Positions 35,857 through 50,833 of a stretch of 64,000 bases of DNA are shown here, one piece after another (position 1 is the first letter of the stretch; the number at the start of each line of letters is the position of its first letter). The notes beneath the pieces are model-generated. The model searched no databases. It was not told where the DNA came from and saw only the letters and a list, made by a program, of their open reading frames with translations. A program made the translations under genes and the position numbers. Source of the stretch: Pseudomonas sp. 14P_8.1_Bac3 (GTDB taxonomy: Bacteria > Pseudomonadota > Gammaproteobacteria > Pseudomonadales > Pseudomonadaceae); the NCBI RefSeq assembly GCF_025466085.1, contig NZ_JANLOD010000047.1:1-64000 (forward strand), in the 5' to 3' direction.

Positions 35857-36209
35857 GAGAGTCGATCGGACAGTCGCTGCCCTCTATGAAAATTAGGGGG
35901 GGGAGGAAAGTCCGGGCTCCATAGGGCGAAGTGCCAGGTAATGCCTGGGAGGCGTGAGCCTACGGAAAGTGCCACAGAAAATAACCGCCTAAGCGCTTCG
36001 GCGCCGGTAAGGGTGAAAAGGTGCGGTAAGAGCGCACCGCACGTCTGGCAACAGTTCGTGGCTAGGTAAACCCCACTTGGAGCAAGACCAAATAGGGTCC
36101 CAAGGCGTGGCCCGCGCTGGGACCGGGTAGGTTGCTAAAGATGTCCAGTGATGGCCATCGTAGACGAATGACTGTTCAAGACAGAACCCGGCTTACAGAT
36201 CGACTCTCC
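35857..36209 (+). ncRNA. rnpB: RNase P RNA (bacterial type A)
   Basis: The catalytic RNA that trims tRNA 5' ends. Recognised by the conserved segments GAGGAAAGTCCGGGCTCCAT, CCGGTAAGGGTGAAAAGGTG, TGGCAACAG, and GACAGAACCCGGCTTACAGA near the 3' end. GAGAGTCGAT at the 5' side pairs with ATCGACTCTC at the 3' side to form helix P1. The ends are estimated from P1. The position between rsmI and mraZ fits pseudomonads. Confidence 0.95.
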
Positions 36210-36462
36210 ACCTTTTTCTCCTCCTTGTTTGAAGCATTGAACAGGGCGTTCGTAATGGCAGTTTCCCTCCTTGTAAAATCAGTCACAGAACCTCCTTTGT
36301 AATACCGAAAAAATCTTACTCTTAATAAATCACTTTAACTTCCGGACGCAGTTTCCTGTGCTTGTTCGAGTTATTGGTCGGATTCGTCTGTCAGATTCTG
36401 GTTACCCCTCCGGATACGCTCCTAAATCTCAGTTCTGTAAGGGTTTTCCTTTGCTCCGCGCC
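36210..36462. other. Non-coding stretch between rnpB and the mra promoter
   Basis: No gene is supported here. It opens with a T-rich tail after the RNase P helix (CCTTTTTC) that probably ends rnpB transcription. Three CCTCCTT boxes follow at 36220-36226, 36266-36272 and 36291-36297. Read on the minus strand they are AAGGAGG, followed by a possible 37-codon frame starting GTG at about 36287, but its spacing from AAGGAGG is poor. AT content is higher than in the flanking genes. Confidence 0.5.
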
Positions 36463-36492
36463 TTGACGGTGCGGTGGCCGCATTCCTATAGT
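36463..36492 (+). promoter_or_regulatory. mra promoter
   Basis: TTGACG (36463-36468) and TATAGT (36487-36492) are separated by 18 bases and lie 75 bases before mraZ. This should drive the dcw cluster. Confidence 0.75.
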
Positions 36493-36500
36493 GTGCGCAA

Positions 36501-36525
36501 GTGGCGGAAAGTGGCACGAAGTGGG
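36501..36525 (+). promoter_or_regulatory. MraZ operator repeats
   Basis: Three repeats GTGGC, GTGGC, GTGGG occur at exact 10-base spacing (36501, 36511, 36521), just after the expected transcription start. MraZ is known to bind such GTGG(G/C) repeats with five-base spacers in front of its own operon, so this is a likely autorepression site. Confidence 0.8.
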
Positions 36526-36566
36526 TTTTTTGAGCGCAAAACGCTAATATTTGGAGAAACGCTGAC

Positions 36567-37022
36567 GTGTTTCGCGGAGCTAACGCTATCAGTCTCGACG
36601 CAAAGGGCCGTCTCGCCATGCCGAGCCGGTACCGTGACGAGCTCGTTTCGCGTAGTTCCGGTCAGTTGATCGTCACAATTGATGCCGTTGATCCGTGTTT
36701 GTGTGTTTACCCCCTCGATGAGTGGGAAATTATTGAAACCAAACTGCGCGCACTGCCTTCGCTTCGCGAAGAGAACCGCCGCCTGCAACGTTTACTGATT
36801 GGTAATGCCGTCGACCTCGAGCTCGATGGCAGTGGTCGTTTCCTGGTTCCGCCGCGTCTTCGCGAATATGCCAAGTTGGATAAGCGCGCAATGCTGGTAG
36901 GCCAACTGAACAAGTTCCAGTTATGGGACGAGGATGCCTGGAATGCGGTTTCTGCCGCTGACCTGGCTGCTATTCAACAACCGGGCGCGATGCCTGATGA
37001 ACTGCGTGATTTGATCCTGTGA
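36567..37022 (+). CDS. mraZ: Transcriptional regulator MraZ
   Basis: This 151-residue protein has two AbrB-like SpoVT domains ([20 protein letters not shown] and [18 protein letters not shown]). MraZ forms rings that bind repeats upstream of the dcw cluster and represses it. A GTG start follows TTGGAGA. Its stop overlaps the rsmH start by four bases. Confidence 0.93.
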   Translation: MFRGANAISLDAKGRLAMPSRYRDELVSRSSGQLIVTIDAVDPCLCVYPLDEWEIIETKLRALPSLREENRRLQRLLIGNAVDLELDGSGRFLVPPRLREYAKLDKRAMLVGQLNKFQLWDEDAWNAVSAADLAAIQQPGAMPDELRDLIL

Positions 37023-37962
37023 CTATTGATAGCGGCTTTAACCACATCACCGTACTGCTTGACGAAGCCGTCGAGGCTCTCGCCGTACGTCCTGATGGCT
37101 GCTATCTGGATGGCACGTTCGGGCGCGGCGGGCACAGCCGGTTGATCCTCAGTCAGCTCGGTCCCGACGGTCGGTTGCTCGGATTCGACAAGGATCCTCA
37201 AGCGATTGCCACCGGGCAGACGCTAGCGGCCGAAGACGGCCGCTTTGTCGTTGTGCAGCGCAGCTTTGCCGAGCTCGGTTCGGAAGTCGCCGAACGCGGT
37301 CTGGCCGGCAAGGTCAGCGGCGTTTTGCTCGACCTCGGCGTGTCCTCGCCGCAGCTCGACGACCCTGAGCGCGGTTTCAGTTTCCTCAACGACGGTCCGC
37401 TGGACATGCGCATGGACCCGTCCCGCGGGATCAGTGCAGCCGAATTCGTCAACACCGCGCCGGTGGAAGAGATCGCCCGGGTGTTCAAGGAATATGGCGA
37501 GGAACGTTTCTCCGGGCGCATGGCCCGTGCCGTGGCCGAGCGCCGCGACATCAAGCCGTTCGAACGCACCGGCGACCTGGCTGAAGTTTTGAAAGTCGCC
37601 AACCCGGCGTGGGAGAAGGGCAAGAACCCGGCGACCCGTGCGTTCCAGGGCCTGCGTATTCACGTCAACAACGAACTGGGCGATCTGGAAGCCGGTCTCG
37701 AAGCCGCACTGGAAAGCCTGGAAATCGGCGGTCGGCTGGTGGTCATCAGCTTCCATTCCCTGGAAGACCGTATCGTCAAACTGTTCATGCGCAAGCTGGT
37801 GAAAGGCGAAGCCGACAACCTGCCGCGCAACCTGCCGGTTCGCCACGTCGCGTTCGAACCGAAAATCAAAGTCCATGGCAAAGCGCAGTCCGCCTCCGAG
37901 GCCGAACTCAAAGCCAACCCGCGTTCCCGTAGCGCCGTCATGCGCGTCGCGGAGAAGCTGCG

Positions 37963-37966
<4 letters not shown>
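37019..37966 (+). CDS. rsmH: 16S rRNA (cytosine-1402-N4)-methyltransferase
   Basis: This 315-residue methyltransferase has the SAM-binding motif [12 protein letters not shown] and the family motifs [20 protein letters not shown] and ISFHSLEDR. It methylates N4 of C1402, the same nucleotide whose ribose RsmI methylates, so both enzymes for this site lie within 3 kb. A GTG start is coupled to the mraZ stop. Confidence 0.94.
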
Positions 37967-39994
<2,028 letters not shown>

Positions 39995-39995
<1 letters not shown>

Positions 39996-41458
39996 TGTCT
40001 CTTAGCCTGAACAAGATTTTCGCCCACGCTGGCCGCGATCTGTTGATCCGTGAATTGGCCCTCGACAGCCGTAACGTGCGGGCGGGCGATCTGTTTCTTG
40101 CCGTCCCGGGTGGCCGCTTCGACGGTCGCGCGCACATTGCCGACGCCTTGCAGCGCGGTGCGGCGGCAGTGGCTTATGAAGTGGAAGGCGCGACCGTGTT
40201 GCCGATCACCGATGTGCCGCTGATTCCGGTCAAAGGCCTGGCTGCGCAACTGTCGGATATTGCCGGGCGTTTTTACGGTGACCCGAGCCGCCACTTGAAT
40301 CTGGTCGGCGTGACCGGCACCAACGGCAAGACCAGCGTGACCCAACTGGTGGCTCAAGCCCTGGATTTGCTCGGCCAGCATTGCGGCATCGTCGGCACGC
40401 TGGGCTCCGGTTTCTACGGCGCACTGGAAAGCGGCCTGCACACCACGCCGAACCCGATCGCGGTGCAAGCGACCCTGGCCGACCTGAAAAAGGCCGGTGC
40501 CAAGGCCGTGGCCATGGAAGTATCGTCCCATGGCCTGGATCAAGGCCGCGTTACCGCGCTGGCGTTCAATGTGGCGGTGATGACCAACCTGTCCCGCGAT
40601 CACCTGGATTACCACGGCACCATGCAAGCCTACGGCGAAGCCAAGGCCAAGCTGTTTGCCTGGAACGATCTCAAGTGCAGGGTGGTGAACCTCGATGACG
40701 ATTTCGGCCGGCAACTGGCCGCCGAAAAACGTGAGTCGCGCCTCATTACTTACAGTTTGCTCGACAGCAGCGCCTACCTGTTCTGCCGCGAAGCGCAATT
40801 CGACGACGAAGGCGTGCGCGCCACGCTGGTCACGCCTCAGGGCGAGCACCATCTGCGCAGCGCCTTGCTCGGCCGCTTCAACCTCAGCAACGTACTGGCC
40901 GCGGTCGGCGCCTTGCTCGGTCTCGACTACGCGCTGGACGAAATCCTCAAGGTCCTGCCAAAACTCGAAGGCCCGGCCGGACGCATGCAGCGTCTCGGCG
41001 GCGGCACGCAACCGTTGGTGGTGGTCGATTACGCCCATACCCCGGATGCCCTGGAAAAAGTGTTGATGGCCCTGCGTCCGCACGCCAAAGGCCGGTTGTT
41101 GTGCCTGTTCGGTTGCGGCGGCGATCGCGATCGCGGCAAGCGTCCCCTGATGGCGGAAGTGGTCGAACGTCTGGCCGATGGCGTGCTGGTCACCGATGAC
41201 AATCCGCGCACCGAAGACCCGGCCGTGATCTTCGATGACATCCGCGCCGGTTTCACCGATGTGGACAAAGTCACCTTCGTTGCCGGCCGTGGCAAGGCGA
41301 TTGCCCAACTAATTGCAGGCGCTTCGGTGGATGACGTGATTGTCCTGGCCGGCAAAGGTCACGAGGACTATCAGGAAATCAACGGCCAGCGCCATGACTT
41401 CTCTGATCTGGTCGAGGCTGATCACGCCTTGACCGCGTGGGAGGTGGCCCATGCTTAA
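39995..41458 (+). CDS. murE: UDP-MurNAc-tripeptide synthetase MurE (meso-DAP adding)
   Basis: This 487-residue Mur ligase has the ATP loop VTGTNGKTS, and DDNPRTED is the signature of enzymes that add meso-diaminopimelate. It adds the third residue of the stem peptide in the cytoplasm. It overlaps ftsI by one base and murF by eight. Confidence 0.95.
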
Positions 41459-42818
41459 GAACTGGAAATTGAGCGAGCTGACCGGGGCCTTGAATGGCCA
41501 ATTGAACGTGGCCGATGCCACATTTAATGGCGTCAGCATCGACAGCCGTGCGATCAAGCCCGGGCAGCTGTTCATTGCCCTGACCGGTCCGCGTTTCGAT
41601 GGCCATGATTATTTGAACGACGTGGCCAACAAAGGCGCCGTGGGTGCCTTGGTCGAGCGCGAAGTCGCCGACAGCGCCTTGCCGCAACTGGTGGTCAAGG
41701 ATGCCCGTCAGGCCTTGGGCCAACTGGGTGCGATGAACCGTGCGGCGTTCACCCATCCGGTTGCCGCCATCACCGGTTCCAGCGGCAAGACCACGGTCAA
41801 GGAAATGCTCGCGAGCATCCTGCGCACTCGTGGTCCGGTGCTGGCGACCCGTGGCAACCTGAACAATGACCTCGGCGTGCCGCTGACCCTGCTCGAACTC
41901 GCGCCGGAACATACCGCCGCCGTGATCGAACTCGGTGCCTCGCGCCTCGGCGAAATTGCCTACACCGTCGGCATGACCAAGCCTCATGTGGCCGTGCTCA
42001 ACAACGCCGGGACCGCCCATGTCGGCGAGTTCGGCGGGCCGGACAAAATCGTCGAGGCCAAGGGCGAGATTATCGAAGGGCTGGACGCCAATGGCGTCGC
42101 CGTTCTGAATCTTGACGACAAGGCCTTCGACATCTGGAAGACCCGTGCCGCCGGTCGCAAAGTGCTGACGTTCGCCTTGAGCAACGTCAGCGCCGACTTC
42201 CATGCCAGCGACCTGGATCGCGATGCCCGTGGCTGCCCGGCGTTCAACCTGCACAGCCCCGACGGTGTGGAGCGCGTTCAATTGAACCTGCTCGGCACCC
42301 ATAACGTGGCCAACGCCATGGCCGCTGCTGCGGCCGCGCATGCCTTGGGCGTGTCGCTGTTCGGCATTGCCACGGGCCTTGGCGCGGTGCAGCCGGTCAA
42401 GGGTCGCACCGTCGCGCAACTGGCCAGCAATGGCATGCGCGTAATCGATGACACGTACAACGCGAACCCCACCTCCATGTGCGCCGCCGTTGATATACTC
42501 GCCGGCTTTTCCGGCCGCACCGTTCTGGTGCTCGGGGATATCGGCGAACTCGGCGACTGGGCGGAGCAGGGTCACCGCGACGTGGGCGCGTACGCCCGTG
42601 GCAAGGTTTCCGCGCTCTATGCCGTGGGTCCGCTGATGACCCACGCCGTGAACGCGTTCGGCGAGCAGGCTTTTCACTTCAGCACCCAGGCTGAACTGAT
42701 CAAGGCCCTTGGCGCCGAGCAAGACACAAACACCACCATTTTGATCAAGGGCTCGCGCAGCGCAGCGATGGAAAACATCGTCGCCGCTTTGTGCGGGGCC
42801 AGTCCGGAGAAACATTAA
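41451..42818 (+). CDS. murF: UDP-MurNAc-pentapeptide synthetase MurF
   Basis: This 455-residue Mur ligase adds D-Ala-D-Ala to the tripeptide. ATP loop [12 protein letters not shown], plus [20 protein letters not shown] and [12 protein letters not shown]. Its stop shares a base with the mraY start (TAATG). Confidence 0.95.
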   Translation: MLKNWKLSELTGALNGQLNVADATFNGVSIDSRAIKPGQLFIALTGPRFDGHDYLNDVANKGAVGALVEREVADSALPQLVVKDARQALGQLGAMNRAAFTHPVAAITGSSGKTTVKEMLASILRTRGPVLATRGNLNNDLGVPLTLLELAPEHTAAVIELGASRLGEIAYTVGMTKPHVAVLNNAGTAHVGEFGGPDKIVEAKGEIIEGLDANGVAVLNLDDKAFDIWKTRAAGRKVLTFALSNVSADFHASDLDRDARGCPAFNLHSPDGVERVQLNLLGTHNVANAMAAAAAAHALGVSLFGIATGLGAVQPVKGRTVAQLASNGMRVIDDTYNANPTSMCAAVDILAGFSGRTVLVLGDIGELGDWAEQGHRDVGAYARGKVSALYAVGPLMTHAVNAFGEQAFHFSTQAELIKALGAEQDTNTTILIKGSRSAAMENIVAALCGASPEKH

Positions 42819-43900
42819 TGCTGCTGCTGCTAGCGGAGTATCTGCAACAGTTCTACAAAGGCTTCGCGGTCTTCCAGTACCTGACCCTGCGCGGGATTCT
42901 CGGTGTGCTGACCGCGCTGGTCTTGTCGCTGTGCTATGGCCCGTGGATGATCCGCACCCTGCAGAACCGTCAGATCGGCCAGTCCGTTCGTAACGATGGT
43001 CCGCAATCGCACCTGTCGAAATCCGGCACCCCGACCATGGGTGGCGCGCTGATCCTGTCGTCCATCGGTGTCAGTACCTTGCTCTGGGCTGACCTGAGCA
43101 ATCGCTATGTCTGGGTCGTGCTGCTGGTGACCCTGCTGTTCGGTGCCATCGGCTGGGTCGATGACTATCGCAAGGTGATCGAGAAAAACTCCAAAGGTCT
43201 TCCGAGCCGCTGGAAATACTTCTGGCAGTCGGTGTTCGGCCTGGCCGCAGCGATCTTCCTGTACAAGACCGCTGCAACGCCGGTGGAAACCACGCTGATC
43301 CTGCCGATGCTCAAGGACTACAGCATTCCGCTGGGCGCGGGTTTCATCGTGCTGACCTATTTCGTCATCGTCGGTTCGAGCAACGCGGTCAACCTGACCG
43401 ACGGCCTCGACGGCCTGGCGATCATGCCGACCGTGATGGTGGGCGGTGGCCTGGGGATTTTCTGCTACCTGTCGGGTAACGTGAAATTCGCCGAATACCT
43501 GCTGATCCCTTACGTGCCGGGCGCCGGTGAACTGATCGTGTTCTGCGGCGCGCTGATCGGTGCGGGCCTTGGCTTCCTCTGGTTCAACACCTACCCGGCG
43601 CAAGTCTTCATGGGTGACGTCGGCGCGCTGGCGCTGGGCGCGGCCCTGGGCACCATCGCCGTGATCGTCCGTCAGGAAATCGTCCTGTTCATCATGGGCG
43701 GCGTGTTCGTGATGGAAACCCTGTCAGTCGTCATTCAGGTTGCCTCCTTTAAGCTGACCGGTCGCCGTGTGTTCCGCATGGCACCGATTCACCACCACTT
43801 TGAACTCAAGGGCTGGCCCGAGCCGCGTGTGATCGTCCGTTTCTGGATCATCACCGTGATTCTCGTATTGGTCGGCCTTGCCACCCTGAAGCTGAGGTAG
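42818..43900 (+). CDS. mraY: Phospho-N-acetylmuramoyl-pentapeptide transferase MraY
   Basis: This 360-residue integral membrane enzyme transfers phospho-MurNAc-pentapeptide to undecaprenyl phosphate, making lipid I. Family motifs: [19 protein letters not shown] (aspartates for Mg), [12 protein letters not shown] and [14 protein letters not shown]. An upstream in-frame GTG-type start is unlikely; the ATG at 42818 gives the standard length. It lies five bases before murD. Confidence 0.96.
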   Translation: MLLLLAEYLQQFYKGFAVFQYLTLRGILGVLTALVLSLCYGPWMIRTLQNRQIGQSVRNDGPQSHLSKSGTPTMGGALILSSIGVSTLLWADLSNRYVWVVLLVTLLFGAIGWVDDYRKVIEKNSKGLPSRWKYFWQSVFGLAAAIFLYKTAATPVETTLILPMLKDYSIPLGAGFIVLTYFVIVGSSNAVNLTDGLDGLAIMPTVMVGGGLGIFCYLSGNVKFAEYLLIPYVPGAGELIVFCGALIGAGLGFLWFNTYPAQVFMGDVGALALGAALGTIAVIVRQEIVLFIMGGVFVMETLSVVIQVASFKLTGRRVFRMAPIHHHFELKGWPEPRVIVRFWIITVILVLVGLATLKLR

Positions 43901-43905
43901 AACGA

Positions 43906-45252
43906 GTGTCTCTGATCGCTTCTGACCACTTCCGCATCGTTGTCGGCCTCGGCAAGAGCGGCATGTCCCTGGTTCGCTTCCTGGCGAACCGGGGCACGTC
44001 GTTTGCTGTCGCCGATACGCGGGAAAATCCACCGGAACTGGCCACGCTCAAGCGTGACTATCCGCACGTGGAAGTGCGTTGTGGCGAGCTGGACGTCGAA
44101 TTCCTCTGCCGTGCCGACGAGCTCTACGTGAGCCCCGGCCTGGCCCTGGCGACCCCGGCCCTGCAGGCCGCCGCGGCCCGTGGTGTGAAGTTGTCCGGCG
44201 ACATCGAGCTGTTCGCGCGTAACGCGAAGGCGCCGATCGTGGCCATCAGCGGTTCCAACGCGAAAAGCACCGTCACCACTCTCGTGGGCGAGATGGCTGC
44301 TGCGGCGGGCAAGCGTGTCGCCGTCGGCGGCAACCTCGGCACGCCGGCGCTGGACCTGCTCGACGATGCTATCGAGCTGTACGTGATGGAGCTGTCGAGC
44401 TTCCAGCTTGAAACCACCGATCACCTCGGTGCCGAAGTGGCGACCGTGCTCAACGTCAGCGAAGACCACATGGACCGTTACAGCGGTCTGCCGGCCTATC
44501 ACCTGGCCAAGCACCGGATCTTCCGGGGCGCCAGGCAGTTCGTGGTCAACCGTCAGGATGCCCTGAGCCGTCCGCTGATGGGCGAGGGTCAGCCGTGCTG
44601 GACTTTCGGTTTGAGCCAACCCGATTTCAAGGCGTTCGGTATCCGCGAAGAGGATGGCGAGAAATACCTGGCCTTCGAATTCCAGAACCTGATGCCGGTG
44701 CGTGAACTGAAAATTCGCGGCGCGCACAACCAGTCCAACGCCCTCGCGGCATTGGCCCTGGGGCATGCGGTCGGCCTGCCGTTCGACGCCATGCTGTCAA
44801 GCCTGCGCACCTTCGCCGGCCTCGAACATCGCTGCCAGTGGGTGCGTGATCTGGACGGCGTGAGTTACTACAACGATTCCAAAGCCACCAACGTTGGCGC
44901 CGCACTGGCCGCTATCGAAGGCCTCGGTGCGGACATCGAGGGCAAACTCGTGCTGATCGCCGGCGGCGACGGCAAGGGTGCCGAGTTCAAGGATTTGCGT
45001 GATCCGGTGGCGGCCAACTGCCGCGCCGTCATCTTGATGGGGCGCGACTCCGACAAGATCGGCGAAGCCATTGGCGACGCCGTGCCGCTGATCCGTGTCG
45101 GTTCGCTGGTCGAAGCGGTCGAGCAATGCCGCGCCGCTGCGCATCCGGGCGACGCGGTGCTGCTGTCACCGGCCTGCGCCAGCTTCGATATGTTCAAGCA
45201 TTACGAAGACCGTGGTCACCAGTTCGTCCGCGCTGTGGAGGATCTGGCATGA
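43906..45252 (+). CDS. murD: UDP-MurNAc-L-alanine:D-glutamate ligase MurD
   Basis: This 448-residue Mur ligase adds D-glutamate to UDP-MurNAc-L-Ala. Visible are an N-terminal Rossmann region (RIVVGLGKSGMSLVRFL), the ATP loop ISGSNAKSTVTTL (K with S in place of the usual T after it) and NDSKATNVGA. GTG start; it overlaps ftsW by four bases. Confidence 0.94.
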   Translation: MSLIASDHFRIVVGLGKSGMSLVRFLANRGTSFAVADTRENPPELATLKRDYPHVEVRCGELDVEFLCRADELYVSPGLALATPALQAAAARGVKLSGDIELFARNAKAPIVAISGSNAKSTVTTLVGEMAAAAGKRVAVGGNLGTPALDLLDDAIELYVMELSSFQLETTDHLGAEVATVLNVSEDHMDRYSGLPAYHLAKHRIFRGARQFVVNRQDALSRPLMGEGQPCWTFGLSQPDFKAFGIREEDGEKYLAFEFQNLMPVRELKIRGAHNQSNALAALALGHAVGLPFDAMLSSLRTFAGLEHRCQWVRDLDGVSYYNDSKATNVGAALAAIEGLGADIEGKLVLIAGGDGKGAEFKDLRDPVAANCRAVILMGRDSDKIGEAIGDAVPLIRVGSLVEAVEQCRAAAHPGDAVLLSPACASFDMFKHYEDRGHQFVRAVEDLA

Positions 45253-46466
45253 GCCTGAAAAATATCATCAAGCCCTATCCTTCGCCGCTGATCACCGGGC
45301 GCGGTATCGACCTCGACTTTCCGATGCTTGCCGGTTGCCTGGCGCTGCTCGGCCTCGGTCTGGTCATGATCGCCTCGGCGTCCACCGAAGTGGGTGCCGT
45401 GCAGTCGGGCAGCGCCCTGTATTACATGATTCGCCACCTGATCTACGTCGTGCTCGGCCTGGGTGCCTGCATCGTCACCATGATGATTCCGATCGCCACC
45501 TGGCAACGCCTCGGCTGGCTGATGCTGATCGGTGCGTTCGGTTTGCTGGTGATGGTGATCGTCCCGGGGATTGGCCGTGAAGTGAACGGTTCGATGCGCT
45601 GGATCGGCTTCAGTTTCTTCAACGTCCAGCCGTCCGAAATCGCCAAGGTATTCGTGGTGATCTACCTCGCCGGTTACCTGGTGCGTCGCCAGAAAGAGGT
45701 GCGCGAAAGCTGGATGGGTTTCTTCAAGCCGTTCATCGTGCTGTTGCCGATGGCGGGCCTGCTGCTGATGGAGCCGGACTTCGGTGCCACCGTCGTCATG
45801 ATGGGCGCCGCGGCGGCCATGCTGTTCCTCGGCGGCGTCGGGCTGTTCCGTTTCTCCCTGATGGTGGTCCTGGCCGTCGCGGCGGTGGTGTTGCTGATTC
45901 AAGTGCAGCCGTACCGGATGGCGCGTCTGACCAACTTTGCCGACCCGTGGGCCGACCAGTTCGGCGCCGGCTACCAATTGTCACAAGCGTTGATCGCGTT
46001 TGGTCGCGGCGAATGGCTGGGCGTTGGCCTGGGCAACAGCGTGCAGAAGCAGTTCTACCTGCCGGAAGCGCACACCGACTTCGTGTTCTCGGTCCTCGCC
46101 GAAGAGCTGGGTGCCGTCGGTTCCCTGTGCACCGTCGCGTTGTTTGTGTTCGTCTGTATCCGTGGCATGTACATCGGCTACTGGGCCGAGAAGGCCAAGC
46201 AGTTCTTTGCCGCGTACATCGCGTATGGCTTGTCGTTCCTGTGGATTGGCCAGTTCCTGATCAACATCGGGGTGAACGTCGGCCTGTTGCCAACCAAAGG
46301 CCTGACCCTGCCATTCCTCAGTTATGGCGGCAGTTCGCTGGTGATTTGCTGTGCCTGTCTCGGCTTGTTGCTGCGCATCGAATGGGAGAGTCGAACCCAT
46401 TTGGGCAGCGAAGAAATGGAGTTCCATGAGAGCGACTTCGCCGAGGAGTCGACCCATGGGCGCTAA
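45249..46466 (+). CDS. ftsW: Septal peptidoglycan glycosyltransferase FtsW
   Basis: This 405-residue SEDS-family polymerase with about ten membrane segments makes glycan strands at the septum together with FtsI. Motifs: NGSMRWIGFSFFNVQPSEIA, EPDFGATVVM, the segment AHTDFVFSVLAEELG and LPFLSYGGSSL. The ATG at 45249 overlaps the murD stop; its end overlaps murG by 11 bases. Confidence 0.95.
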   Translation: MSLKNIIKPYPSPLITGRGIDLDFPMLAGCLALLGLGLVMIASASTEVGAVQSGSALYYMIRHLIYVVLGLGACIVTMMIPIATWQRLGWLMLIGAFGLLVMVIVPGIGREVNGSMRWIGFSFFNVQPSEIAKVFVVIYLAGYLVRRQKEVRESWMGFFKPFIVLLPMAGLLLMEPDFGATVVMMGAAAAMLFLGGVGLFRFSLMVVLAVAAVVLLIQVQPYRMARLTNFADPWADQFGAGYQLSQALIAFGRGEWLGVGLGNSVQKQFYLPEAHTDFVFSVLAEELGAVGSLCTVALFVFVCIRGMYIGYWAEKAKQFFAAYIAYGLSFLWIGQFLINIGVNVGLLPTKGLTLPFLSYGGSSLVICCACLGLLLRIEWESRTHLGSEEMEFHESDFAEESTHGR

Positions 46467-47518
46467 CGTCTTGATCATGGCGGGCGGCACCGGTGGCCAT
46501 GTGTTCCCGGCATTGGCCTGCGCGCGCGAATTCCAGGCCCGCGGTTACACCGTGCATTGGCTCGGAACGCCGCGCGGCATCGAGAACGACCTGGTGCCGA
46601 TGGCCGGCATCGAGCTCCATCGGATCAACGCCAGCGGCCTGCGCGGCAAGGGCAAATTGTCCCTGCTCAAGGCACCGCTGATGTTGCTCAAATCGGTCTG
46701 GCAGGCGCGGGCGATCATTCGCCAGCTGCGGCCGGTGTGCGTGGTCGGCTTTGGTGGTTATGTGACCGGCCCTGGTGGCGTTGCGGCGAAACTGGCCGGC
46801 GTGCCGGTGATCGTTCACGAACAGAACGCGGTCGCCGGTACCGCCAATCGGTTGCTGGTGCCGTTGGCCGCCCGAGTCTGTGAAGCGTTCCCCGACACCT
46901 TTACCCTGTCGGACAGCCGACGGACCACCGGTAACCCGGTGCGCACCGAGCTGTTCCTCGACACACCGCGGCCTGCCATGGCAGGGCGCAAGGCGCGTTT
47001 GCTGATCCTGGGCGGAAGCCTGGGCGCAGAACCGTTGAACAAGTTGCTGCCTGAAGCCCTGTCGCAAGTCAGTCCCGACCTGCGCCCGGACGTGTTCCAT
47101 CAGGCCGGCAAAAACCACGATGAAGTGACTGCAGAGCGCTATCGCGCGGCTGGCGTCGAGGCGCAAGTGCAGCCGTTCATCAAAGACATGGCCCAAGCCT
47201 ATGGCTGGGCCGACCTGGTGGTGTGTCGCGCAGGCGCATTGACCATCAGTGAACTGGCCGCCGCCGGTCTGCCCTCGATGCTGGTGCCTTTGCCCCACGC
47301 GATCGACGATCACCAGACCCGCAACGCCGATTATTTGGCCCGTGAAGGCGCTGCCTTCCTGATGCCACAAAGAACGACTGGCGCAGCGGATCTAGCCGCA
47401 CGCCTGACAGAGGTCCTGATGCAACCACAACGACTCACCGATATGGCCAGCGCTGCACGTCGCCTGGCGAAACCCGATGCCACCCGTAATGTGGTCGATA
47501 CCTGTCTGGAGGTGGCCC

Positions 47519-47526
<8 letters not shown>
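46456..47526 (+). CDS. murG: Lipid II synthase MurG (GlcNAc transferase)
   Basis: This 356-residue GT28 glycosyltransferase adds GlcNAc to lipid I on the cytoplasmic face. The N-terminal loop is [14 protein letters not shown], the UDP-binding segment [17 protein letters not shown], and [17 protein letters not shown] completes the donor site. Start at 46456, inside the ftsW end. Confidence 0.95.
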
Positions 47527-49944
<2,418 letters not shown>

Positions 49945-49948
49945 GACC

Positions 49949-50818
49949 ATGCAAGGCGCTCAGCTGAGACATCAGCCTCCACCCGCACCCGGCCGCAAGC
50001 CGGTGCCGCGGGGTGCCAGCCGAATGGTGGCGAAAGAGCCGATGTCCGCGCGCCTGCCGAAAGCCAATTTTGGTTTTCTCAAAGCCTTGTTCTGGCCGGT
50101 GCTGCTGGTGGCGCTGGGGTTCGGTACGTACGAAGGCGCGCAGCGTTTGCTGCCGTATGCGGACCGGCCGATCACCAAGGTCGCGGTCCAAGGCGACCTG
50201 AGTTACATCAGCCAGCAAGCGGTGCAGCAGCGGATCGCTCCTTACGTGGCGTCGAGCTTCTTCACCATCGACCTGGCGAGCATGCGCACCGAGCTGGAAC
50301 AGATGCCCTGGATTGCCCACGCTGAAGTGCGTCGGGTGTGGCCGGATCAAGTGGTGATCCGCCTGGAAGAGCAATTGCCGGTGGCCCGTTGGGGCGATGA
50401 GTCCCTGTTGAACAACCAGGGTCAGGCGTTCACCCCGCGCGAGCTGGCGAACTACGAACACTTGCCGCAGCTGTTCGGCCCACAACGGGCCCAGCAGCAA
50501 GTGATGCAGCAATACCAGGTACTGAGCCAGATGCTCAGGCCGCTGGGCTTCTCGATTGCGCGCCTGGAGTTGCGTGAACGGGGCAGCTGGTTCCTGACCA
50601 CCGGTGCCGGCAGTTCGGGCCCGGGGATCGAACTGCTGCTGGGCCGCGGCAACCTGGTGGAAAAGATGCGCCGCTTCATTGCCATCTACGACAAGACGCT
50701 TAAAGAACAGATTACGAACATTGCGCGCATCGATCTGCGCTACGCCAACGGCCTCGCTGTTGGCTGGCGGGAACCTGTAGCGCCCACGACAGCCCAACCC
50801 GCTGTCGCGAAGAATTAA
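49949..50818 (+). CDS. ftsQ: Cell division protein FtsQ
   Basis: This 289-residue bitopic protein has a basic cytoplasmic N terminus, one helix (about residues 45-62), a POTRA domain ([20 protein letters not shown]) and a beta domain. It forms the core of the FtsQLB complex. It lies 15 bases before ftsA. Confidence 0.93.
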   Translation: MQGAQLRHQPPPAPGRKPVPRGASRMVAKEPMSARLPKANFGFLKALFWPVLLVALGFGTYEGAQRLLPYADRPITKVAVQGDLSYISQQAVQQRIAPYVASSFFTIDLASMRTELEQMPWIAHAEVRRVWPDQVVIRLEEQLPVARWGDESLLNNQGQAFTPRELANYEHLPQLFGPQRAQQQVMQQYQVLSQMLRPLGFSIARLELRERGSWFLTTGAGSSGPGIELLLGRGNLVEKMRRFIAIYDKTLKEQITNIARIDLRYANGLAVGWREPVAPTTAQPAVAKN

Positions 50819-50833
50819 GAAGAGGCAGGACCC

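Noticed and set aside
36200-36289. A small minus-strand gene opposite the rnpB 3' end (GTG, 37 codons)
   Set aside because: The AAGGAGG is only four bases from the GTG, the frame runs into the RNase P RNA gene, and the peptide has no recognisable feature.
43906-45252. The murD ATP loop with AKST instead of GKT as a sign of a broken gene
   Set aside because: The rest of the gene is intact, it is in its usual place and essential; lineage variation in this loop is the more likely reading.
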